Below, piece after piece: positions 57,865 through 64,000 of a stretch of 64,000 nt of DNA (positions are counted from its first letter, which is position 1; each line of letters opens with the position of its first letter). Source of the stretch: Sphingobium faniae (GTDB lineage Bacteria > Pseudomonadota > Alphaproteobacteria > Sphingomonadales > Sphingomonadaceae); the NCBI GenBank assembly GCA_900100475.1, contig FMTU01000007.1:62001-126000 (forward strand), in the 5' to 3' direction. The translations under genes and the position numbers were made by a program. The notes under the pieces are model-generated. The model was given only the letters and a program-made list of their open reading frames with translations. It had not been told where the DNA came from and did not search any database.

Positions 57865-58998
57865 TCAAACCTTCCGCCCCTCCGCGTCGAATCGCAGGTC
57901 GTCAGGCACGGTGATGAAGGGCCTGTCCATTTCGTTCGCCATGCGGTTTTCCACCCGGAAGACGAAGGCCAGCACGGTCGCGACCGCCATATACAGCCCT
58001 TCATTGATGACCTGCCCCGCCCGCGAGGTGAAGTAAACCGCGCGCGCCAGTTCGGGGAATTGCATGACCGGCACGCCATTCTGGTCGGCAAGGTCGCGCA
58101 TCGCCGCCGCAATGGCGTCGCAGCCCCGCGCCACGACGATGGGCGCGGCGTCCTGCCCCGGCTTGTAGCGCAGCGCGACCGCGAAATGCGTCGGGTTGGT
58201 GATGATGACGCTGGCTTCGGCCACGGCCTTGCGCGTCGATCCGCTCAGCACCTCATATTGCTTGCGGCGGATATGCCCTTTCAGTTCGGGTGACCCTTCG
58301 CTTTCCTTGTTCTCATCCTTGATGTCCTGCTTCGACATGGCGAGCCGCTTGCCGCGCTGGAAAATCTGGGCGGGCACGTCAATCCCCGCGATCAGGAACA
58401 ATCCGCCCGCCATGATGAGGCAGGTCATGATGAACATGTCGCCCAGGCTCGCCATGGCGGGCGCGACGCCTGCCTTGCCCAGGCCCACAATCGCGGTCAG
58501 CCGGTCCCAGATCACCCACATGCCGATGGCGCCGAGCAGGACTACCTTCGCCATCGACTTCATCAGTTCGATGAGGCCGTTGACGCCGAACATGCGCTTG
58601 AGGCCCGACGCGGGATTGAGCTTCGACGCCTTGGGCGCGAAGGCCCCCGGCCGGAACCCCAGCGACCCCAGCAAGGCAGGCGCGGCAATGGCCGCGACCA
58701 GCGTCGCCAGCAATATGCCCCCCACCGGCAAGGCGATCCCCGACAGCAGCGCCATGCCCCGGTCGGCAGGCGCGAAATCGACAATATCCTCCCGCCGGAA
58801 ACGCAGTGCCTCGATCATCATATGGGACAGCGCCTCGACAATCGACGGCCCGGTGATCGCCAGCCACGCCATCCCCGCCATCACCACCAGCGCCGTCGCC
58901 AGTTCGCGCGACTGGAGGATGTCGCCCTTCTTGGCGGCGTCCTGCAATTTCTTCGGTGTCGGCTTTTCGGTCTTTTCGCCGCCATTCCCCTCCGCCAT
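57865..58998 (-). CDS. flhB: Flagellar type III export protein FlhB
   Basis: 377 residues. N-terminus GEKTEKPTPKKLQDAAKKGDI is the FlhB hallmark; four hydrophobic segments between about residues 30 and 210; then the cytoplasmic domain with the auto-cleavage motif NPTH (in VIITNPTHFAVALRY). It switches export from rod/hook to filament substrates together with FliK. fliR ends 3 bases upstream. Usual length for FlhB. Confidence 0.96.
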   Translation of the reverse strand: MAEGNGGEKTEKPTPKKLQDAAKKGDILQSRELATALVVMAGMAWLAITGPSIVEALSHMMIEALRFRREDIVDFAPADRGMALLSGIALPVGGILLATLVAAIAAPALLGSLGFRPGAFAPKASKLNPASGLKRMFGVNGLIELMKSMAKVVLLGAIGMWVIWDRLTAIVGLGKAGVAPAMASLGDMFIMTCLIMAGGLFLIAGIDVPAQIFQRGKRLAMSKQDIKDENKESEGSPELKGHIRRKQYEVLSGSTRKAVAEASVIITNPTHFAVALRYKPGQDAAPIVVARGCDAIAAAMRDLADQNGVPVMQFPELARAVYFTSRAGQVINEGLYMAVATVLAFVFRVENRMANEMDRPFITVPDDLRFDAEGRKV

Positions 58999-59001
58999 GG
59001 C

Positions 59002-59784
59002 TCAGCGTCCTTCCGAAATCGACCGGGCCTGCTCCAGCCCCGCCTTGAGCGCGGCGGCGATCCCCTCGCTCATGACCGGCGTCGCGATGGCGAGCAGGAC
59101 CAGCCCCGTCATCAGCGCGACCGGCATCCCCACGGCGAACAGGTTGAGCGACGGCGCGGCCCGCGCCAGCATTCCCATGACGATCTGCACCAGCACCAGC
59201 GCGAAGCCCACGGGCAGCGCGATGGTGACGCCCGCGCCCAGCAGCGCCCCACCAAACTCGACGATATGCCAGACCGCATCGTTGCTCAGCATCGCGCCGC
59301 CCGGCGGCATCGCCCGATAGCTTTGCACCACGAAGCTCGCCAGCATCAAATGCCCGTCCATCGCCAGCAGCAGGAAGGTCGCGAGGATCGACAGGAACTG
59401 CCCCACCACCTGCGTCGACTGGCCCGACTGCGGATCGACCATCGCGGCAAAGCCCAGCCCCATGCTATTGGCGATGGCTTCCCCCGCGATGAGCGCGGCG
59501 GCATAGCCGATCTGCACGGCGAACCCCATGGCAAGCCCCGCCAGCACTTCGCCGGCCACCAGCACCACGCCTTCGAAACTGGCGACGCCATTCTGCGGCA
59601 ACTGGATCGGCACGGCATTGAGCGCCGCCAGCCCCAGCGCCAGCGACAGGATCAACCGCAACTGAATCGGCACCGCCTGCGCGCCGAAAACCGGCGCGGC
59701 GATAAAGGCCGCTCCCGGCCGGATCATCGCGATCAGCCAGATCCAGAGCTGTGCCTCCACGCCCGCAAAGCCCGGTGCGATCAT
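59002..59784 (-). CDS. fliR: Flagellar export protein FliR
   Basis: 260-residue integral membrane protein of the export gate. The ATG at 59784 overlaps the fliQ stop by 3-4 bases; a longer frame to 59877 is inside fliQ. Features: RLILSLALGLAALNAVP, GEVLAGLAMGFAVQIGYAAALIAGEAIANSMGLG and the C-terminal GMPVALMTGLVLLAIATPVM. Forms the core with FliP and FliQ. Confidence 0.95.
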   Translation of the reverse strand: MIAPGFAGVEAQLWIWLIAMIRPGAAFIAAPVFGAQAVPIQLRLILSLALGLAALNAVPIQLPQNGVASFEGVVLVAGEVLAGLAMGFAVQIGYAAALIAGEAIANSMGLGFAAMVDPQSGQSTQVVGQFLSILATFLLLAMDGHLMLASFVVQSYRAMPPGGAMLSNDAVWHIVEFGGALLGAGVTIALPVGFALVLVQIVMGMLARAAPSLNLFAVGMPVALMTGLVLLAIATPVMSEGIAAALKAGLEQARSISEGR

Positions 59785-60053
59785 TGGAGAAGGTCCGGTA
59801 TCCGCTCGAAAATCTCGCGCGTGAAGTCGGCCACCAGCACCATGATCGACCCGCCGAACAGGGCCAGCATGGCGCACACCACGATGATCTTGGGAATGAA
59901 GCTCAGCGTCTGTTCGTTGATCGAGGTCGCGGCCTGCACCATGCCGATCAGCAGGCCCGCGATCAGCGCCGGAATCAGGATCGGCGCTGCCGCCAGCGCC
60001 GTGATCCAGAGCGCCTGCTGCGCCAGCCCCAGAAAGAAATCGGCGTTTTCCAT
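59781..60053 (-). CDS. fliQ: Flagellar export protein FliQ
   Basis: 90 residues with two membrane helices (ALWITALAAAPILIPALIAGLLIGMVQ and FIPKIIVVCAMLALFG), and the AATSINEQTLSFIPKI loop that is diagnostic for FliQ. Located between fliP (41 bases upstream) and fliR. Confidence 0.96.
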   Translation of the reverse strand: MENADFFLGLAQQALWITALAAAPILIPALIAGLLIGMVQAATSINEQTLSFIPKIIVVCAMLALFGGSIMVLVADFTREIFERIPDLLQ

Positions 60054-60094
60054 CGCCGATTACGCTCCCGCCCGTTCGTATAAAGCCAGGGCGC

Positions 60095-60877
60095 TCATGT
60101 CGCGAACGACCCTGCCAGCGACCCCATGGTCAGCGCCCACCCGTCGACCAGCACGAACAGCAGCAGCTTGAACGGCATGGAGATGATCGTCGGCGACAAC
60201 ATCATCATGCCCAGCGCCATCAGCGTGGAAGCGACCACCAGGTCGATGATGAGGAACGGCAGGAAGATCATGAACCCGATCTGGAACGCCGTCTTGAGTT
60301 CGCTCGTCACGAAAGCGGGCAACAGGATCGAAAAAGGAATGTCGGCGGGCGAACGGAAAGCGGGCGCTTCGGCCATATTGGCGAACAGTTTCAGGTCCGT
60401 CTCGCGCGTCTGCTTCACCATGAAGCCATGCAGCACCTTGCCCGAACGCCCCACCGCTTCCTCGATCGGGATCTGCCCCTTGCCATAGGGGTCGAAGGCC
60501 TGCGTGTTGATCTGGTCGATGAAGGGCCGCATCACGAACAGCGACAGGAACAGCGCCAGTCCCACCAGCACCTGATTGGGCGGCGTCTGTTGCAGGCCCA
60601 GCGCCTGCCGCAGCAGCGACAGCACGATGATGATCCGCGTGAAGCTGGTCATCATCAACACCAGCGACGGCAGCACCGTCAGCAGGCTCATCAGCACCAG
60701 GATTTGCAGGCTCAGCGACAGCGGGCGGCCATCGCCCGAAATCTGCCCCATGGCGCGGCTCAGCGCCCCGCCATTATCGACCGGCGCGGCGGGCGCGGCC
60801 TGCGCCAGCGCCGGGTGAGCGAGCAACACCCCGCCCAGCAGCAGCGCCAGCCCGATCAGCAGCGTTTTAGCGCGCAC
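60095..60877 (-). CDS. fliP: Flagellar export protein FliP
   Basis: 260 residues with a cleaved-type signal sequence ([22 protein letters not shown]), followed by the FliP core: [52 protein letters not shown], and the terminal [26 protein letters not shown]. Gate component assembled first with FliO help; fliO overlaps it by 11 bases upstream. Confidence 0.96.
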   Translation of the reverse strand: MRAKTLLIGLALLLGGVLLAHPALAQAAPAAPVDNGGALSRAMGQISGDGRPLSLSLQILVLMSLLTVLPSLVLMMTSFTRIIIVLSLLRQALGLQQTPPNQVLVGLALFLSLFVMRPFIDQINTQAFDPYGKGQIPIEEAVGRSGKVLHGFMVKQTRETDLKLFANMAEAPAFRSPADIPFSILLPAFVTSELKTAFQIGFMIFLPFLIIDLVVASTLMALGMMMLSPTIISMPFKLLLFVLVDGWALTMGSLAGSFAT

Positions 60878-61130
60878 GGAACGGATCGCCTTCCGCGATC
60901 TTCTCGATCCGTCCGCGGGTGACGGATAGCAGGATCTTCTTGCCCTCGAACTCCACCACGGCGAGCTTGCCGAACGTGCCCATGGGCAACGCCTCCAGCA
61001 GCTTCAATGACCGGCCGTCCTGCCCCGCCATCATGCCGGGCTGATATTTGCGCCACAGCCACAGCGCGCCGAATGCCATGCCGCCAACCAGCGGCAGCAG
61101 GATCAGCAATTTGACGAAGTACCAGAACAT
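60867..61130 (-). CDS. fliO: Flagellar biosynthesis protein FliO
   Basis: 87 residues: one N-terminal membrane helix ([22 protein letters not shown]) and a short cytoplasmic domain with [29 protein letters not shown], the pattern seen in FliO/FliZ proteins. It helps stabilise FliP. Shorter than enteric FliO, as is common in alphaproteobacteria. Confidence 0.88.
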   Translation of the reverse strand: MFWYFVKLLILLPLVGGMAFGALWLWRKYQPGMMAGQDGRSLKLLEALPMGTFGKLAVVEFEGKKILLSVTRGRIEKIAEGDPFRAR

Positions 61131-61214
61131 GAAGCGGCCCCGCGACTATGGTTAATGCGCCATCCGATCCGCAAGAACGGTCCGCAACGCAAGCGAAAAT
61201 GCTTGCGCCTGCGA

Positions 61215-61550
61215 TCAGCCGCGCCGCTCGACGCCTGCCAGACGGGTTTCGGTAGCCGCGATATCGACGATGCGGATGCCATAGCGGCCATTCACCGTCA
61301 CGACCTCGCCCTTGGCGATCAGCGCGCCGTTCACCATGATGTCGAGCAAATCGTCGGCCTGGCGGTCCAGTTCCACGATGGAGCCTTCGGCCAAATCCAT
61401 GACCTCCGCCAGACGCAGGGATGTCGATCCGACCTCCACCGACATGCGGACGGGAATGTCCGCCAGCAGCCGGAACTGACGGTTGGCGGCCATGCCGACC
61501 GCCGCATCCTCTTGCCGTTCCATGCGCGGGGCTTCCATCATGTCGCTCAT
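61215..61550 (-). CDS. fliN: Flagellar switch protein FliN
   Basis: 111 residues. The SpoA domain fills the C-terminal 80 residues: LADIPVRMSVEVGSTSLRLAEVMDLAEGSIVELDR, ILVNGALIAKGEVV-like DIMVNGALIAKGEVVTVNGRYGIRI. Part of the C-ring with FliM and FliG. The ATG overlaps the fliM stop by 4 bases. Confidence 0.95.
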   Translation of the reverse strand: MSDMMEAPRMERQEDAAVGMAANRQFRLLADIPVRMSVEVGSTSLRLAEVMDLAEGSIVELDRQADDLLDIMVNGALIAKGEVVTVNGRYGIRIVDIAATETRLAGVERRG

Positions 61551-62431
61551 TGATCCGATCCTTGTGCTAATTTTTCGATCTGGAAGGCGGCGCGGCCGTC
61601 CTGTTCACCGATAGTCCCGTGCGCCACGATGCGGTCGCCGACGATCAGCGGCAGGCTGCGCCCGATGGTCACGGGAATGACGTCGCCCGCCTTCAACTGC
61701 ATGAGGTCGGCGAGCGAGAGATTGGGCCGCGCCAGCACGGTGCGGGCGGGCAGGCGGATGTCCTGCATCCGGCGGGCGATGCGCGCCTGCCAGACGGGAT
61801 CGGCATGCTCCTCGTCGGCGGGCACTCGCGCACCCATCAGCGCCTCCACCCCGCGCAGGGCGGACAGCGGGAACAGCAGGTCGATGGGCCATATCTGATC
61901 GCGGCTGAGGCTGAGCATGAAGCGTTGCAGCACCATCTGGTCGCTCGGCTGCGCGGCGGCGGCAAAGCCAAGCCCGGTTTCGCGCGCGACCAGCCCGACG
62001 TCCAGCGCGATCACATCGCCCCAGCATTCCATCAGCCGCGTCACCAGCGCCTCGGCGATCCGCGCGATCAGCCGGTCCTCGGTGGGCGTGAATTCTCCCT
62101 TGGGCGGAATGGGCCGGTTGCCGACGCCGCCATAGAAGCAGTCGACCAGCACCGAAATCATCGCCGCGTCCATCCGCAGCATCATCTGCCCTTTAAGGGG
62201 CGCCATCCGATAGAAGGACATGCTGGAAAACGCGGGAAGATCGGCGGACCATGCGCTAAATTCCAGCACCCGGGTCGCCTGCGCGGTCACATGCGGGCGG
62301 ATGCCGGAAATCGGCTCGATCAGCGCGCGGATGCGCCGCCCGAGCTTCTCGCCCAGCCGGTCCAGCCCGGACAGCATGACCGGAGCCTGCGATTCCCCGC
62401 GCCCGAATGCATAGGTTTGAACGTCTTCCAT
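61547..62431 (-). CDS. fliM: Flagellar switch protein FliM
   Basis: 294 residues from ATG 62431 (a TTG one codon earlier is less likely). Central CheC-like domain includes FSSMSFYRMAPLKGQMMLRMDA and VLVDCFYGGVGN; the C-terminal SpoA domain includes LARPNLSLADLMQLKAGDVIPV. The N-terminal LSQxEIDALL CheY-P-binding peptide typical of enteric FliM is absent or strongly changed (DVQTYAFGRGESQAPVMLS), so CheY coupling may differ. Shorter than the usual 320-340 residues. Confidence 0.9.
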   Translation of the reverse strand: MEDVQTYAFGRGESQAPVMLSGLDRLGEKLGRRIRALIEPISGIRPHVTAQATRVLEFSAWSADLPAFSSMSFYRMAPLKGQMMLRMDAAMISVLVDCFYGGVGNRPIPPKGEFTPTEDRLIARIAEALVTRLMECWGDVIALDVGLVARETGLGFAAAAQPSDQMVLQRFMLSLSRDQIWPIDLLFPLSALRGVEALMGARVPADEEHADPVWQARIARRMQDIRLPARTVLARPNLSLADLMQLKAGDVIPVTIGRSLPLIVGDRIVAHGTIGEQDGRAAFQIEKLAQGSDQ

Positions 62432-62481
62432 CAAAGTCCCCAGCCATCGGCGTCAGGGGACTTCCCGACGTTCAGGCAGCC

Positions 62482-63114
62482 CTATTGAATAACGAAATTG
62501 GTAAAATAAACGTTATCAACGCCGCCATAGCCCGTCTTTTGCTTCAAAACATCGTTGATGGCGGTCCTGATCTTGCCCTGAAGCTGCTGTTTGCCCTGGG
62601 GCGTCGCCAGCATGGCTTCGGGCTGTTGGGCCAGCAGCATGAGTATCTGGCTGCGAATCGCCATCTCATGCGTCTTGATCGCCTCGATCACGCGCATGTC
62701 ATAATAGGTCGACACCGCGACCGCGATCTGCGCGAAGGCGTCGCTGTCGGACATGTTGGACGTAAAGGGCGTCTGAAGCTGGAAATAGGTCGCCTGATAG
62801 GCGGCCGGATTGGCGGGCGTCGGCAGGTCGATGCCCTTGCCCGGCGCATGACCCGCGGCCGCCGCGCCGCCGCCTTGGCCCGCGCCGCCACCCATGCCGT
62901 GCACCTTAGCGATTTCCTCGGCATTTTCGCCCGCCAGCACCAGCACCGGCTTGTTCGGATCTTCCTTCGGACCTTCCGTCTTGTGCGAGAAGAAGCCGGC
63001 CGCATACAGCCCGCCAGCAGCGCCCGCGCCCCCGACCAGCGTGGCGATGACGAGCATGAGGATCATCTTCATGCTCCCGCCCTTCTTCTTTTTGGCCTTC
63101 GCCGCGTCACTCAT
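62482..63114 (-). CDS. fliL: Flagellar basal body-associated protein FliL
   Basis: 210 residues. Basic N-terminus, one membrane helix at about residues 16-40 (MILMLVIATLVGGAGAAGGLYA), a Gly-rich linker, then the periplasmic FliL domain ending QGKQQLQGKIRTAINDVLKQKTGYGGVDNVYFTNFVIQ, the family's diagnostic C-terminus. FliL supports stator function near the motor. fliM follows 50 bases downstream. Confidence 0.94.
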   Translation of the reverse strand: MSDAAKAKKKKGGSMKMILMLVIATLVGGAGAAGGLYAAGFFSHKTEGPKEDPNKPVLVLAGENAEEIAKVHGMGGGAGQGGGAAAAGHAPGKGIDLPTPANPAAYQATYFQLQTPFTSNMSDSDAFAQIAVAVSTYYDMRVIEAIKTHEMAIRSQILMLLAQQPEAMLATPQGKQQLQGKIRTAINDVLKQKTGYGGVDNVYFTNFVIQ

Positions 63115-63139
63115 CGTTCATGTCCCCTGGAAACTGCGA

Positions 63140-64000
63140 TCACGCATAGCGCGCGCGGCGGATGTCGCCCGCGCCGTCGCCTGCATCCTTTTGGTTAATA
63201 ACGGCCCGGTCGGCGCTTCCTTTAAGCCCGGAAGCGGAATTTTCCCGCGCCTGACCCTGACCCTGTCCATGACCCTGCCGTTCCGGCTGGCCCATGCCCT
63301 GCCCGCCATTCTGCCAGCCCGAAGCGCTCCCCTGCGAAGAGGATTGCTGCCCCTGCTGCTGCGCGCCGGACTGTCCGCCGCCGTCCGGGCGAGCCGCCTC
63401 GGCGACATGCGGCGCGCGTTCGATCCTGACGTCGGAAATACGCACGGCCGCCAGCCCCGCATCCAGCCGCAGGCGGTCGCTGTCCTGCTTCAAGGCAAGC
63501 TCCGCCGCTTCATGGGCGACGGTCAGGCTGACGGCCGCACCGTCCGCGCCGTGCCGGATATCGACCTGCACCGGCCCAAGCTGGCTCGCATTGATCTGAA
63601 AGCGGCCCTGCGCGCCATTCTGCGCCAGCCCGGCAATATCGCGCGCCAGACCGTCGATCCACTGGCCCGATACGCCCATATCCACCACCTGCGCGCCAAG
63701 GCTCGCGCCGAGATTGACGGAAGGCGGTGCGGCGACAGGAAGAACCGGCGCTCCCGTCACCGTCAATGGCGGCAGAGGCGCAGGAGCGCTCCCCGCGCTA
63801 TCGGGTTGGTTGAGGGAGGTCGCTGGCGCGGCCAGATCGAGCGCCACGGGCTTCCCGTCACGCGCGCTCCGGGGCGATGGCATGACGGCTGCTTCGGTCG
63901 TGCGAACGCCTTCGACCGGCATCCGCGAAAATTGCTCTCGCACCATCTGGAGCAGCGAAAGCGCCTCCGACCGCGATATTTTCGCGGCGGGCGCGGCAGG
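63140..64000 (-). CDS. fliK: Flagellar hook-length control protein FliK, C-terminal part (cut by right edge)
   Basis: The frame is open through the right window edge, so only the last 286 or so residues are visible. The FliK C-terminal domain is at GRFQINASQLGPVQVDIRHGADGAAVSLTVAHEAA (the L-x-P-x-x-L/V-G-x-V-x-V pattern) and LRLDAGLAAVRISDVRI, followed by a Gln/Gly/Ser-rich tail. The preceding Pro/Ala-rich region is typical of the ruler. It is 25 bases upstream of fliL and the first visible gene of the operon. Confidence 0.85.
   Translation of the reverse strand, partial: PAAPAAKISRSEALSLLQMVREQFSRMPVEGVRTTEAAVMPSPRSARDGKPVALDLAAPATSLNQPDSAGSAPAPLPPLTVTGAPVLPVAAPPSVNLGASLGAQVVDMGVSGQWIDGLARDIAGLAQNGAQGRFQINASQLGPVQVDIRHGADGAAVSLTVAHEAAELALKQDSDRLRLDAGLAAVRISDVRIERAPHVAEAARPDGGGQSGAQQQGQQSSSQGSASGWQNGGQGMGQPERQGHGQGQGQARENSASGLKGSADRAVINQKDAGDGAGDIRRARYA

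Overview
The window looks like a high-GC alphaproteobacterial chromosome, most likely a sphingomonad (Sphingobium/Sphingomonas type). This is inferred from the style of the TonB-dependent receptor, the PhaB-type reductase, and a compact fliK-fliL-fliM-fliN-fliO-fliP-fliQ-fliR-flhB run with fliD and fliS. No rRNA, tRNA or CRISPR array was seen.

The window has two halves. From the left edge to about 43.8 kb it is a dense accessory (defence) island. In order: a Zorya type I operon (zorA-zorB-zorC-zorD, minus strand, zorD cut by the left edge); a DUF3489-DUF2924-large serine recombinase cassette (plus); a seven-gene minus-strand block running from 19.67 kb down to 8.07 kb; a WYL regulator - 51-aa ORF - PD-(D/E)XK protein - DUF2779 nuclease operon (minus); a GIY-YIG-like protein and a HEPN protein (plus); an HTH-type gene broken by an IS3-family element; a phosphatase-ADP-ribosylglycohydrolase fusion (minus); a small membrane protein, a TerB-like membrane protein and a PD-(D/E)XK protein (plus); a second serine recombinase with two ParB/RepB-like genes (minus); a divergent HTH gene; then a run of unusual single genes (membrane-anchored uracil-DNA-glycosylase-like protein, M15-peptidase-like protein, PD-(D/E)XK protein coupled to a metallo-beta-lactamase-fold protein, and a second UDG-like protein). 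The island ends in a decayed recombinase and a transposase remnant at 43.1-43.8 kb.

The most striking part is 8.07-19.67 kb. A MORC/MutL-type GHKL ATPase, a Z1-family P-loop ATPase, a PD-(D/E)XK (DUF4420) protein and an AIPR protein form a tight operon. This set is known from comparative genomics of predicted restriction-like systems, but here no DNA methyltransferase is present. The first gene is instead a 1084-residue protein that combines two RNA polymerase alpha-CTD-like helix-hairpin-helix units with a sigma-70 region 4 helix-turn-helix. Two uncharacterised small genes close the block. I regard this as the best candidate for an undescribed variant system.

From 43.8 kb to the right edge the content is ordinary chromosome: a TonB-dependent receptor, a flavin-dependent LLM monooxygenase and, divergently, an MFS transporter - thioesterase - ADP-forming acyl-CoA ligase - enoyl-CoA hydratase operon (probable uptake and CoA-dependent breakdown of an unidentified organic acid); a Crp/Fnr regulator; phaB; and a minus-strand flagellar cluster from fliK (cut by the right edge) to fliS. 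Two good sigma-28-type promoters lie in front of fliD and of a small unknown flagellar-locus gene.
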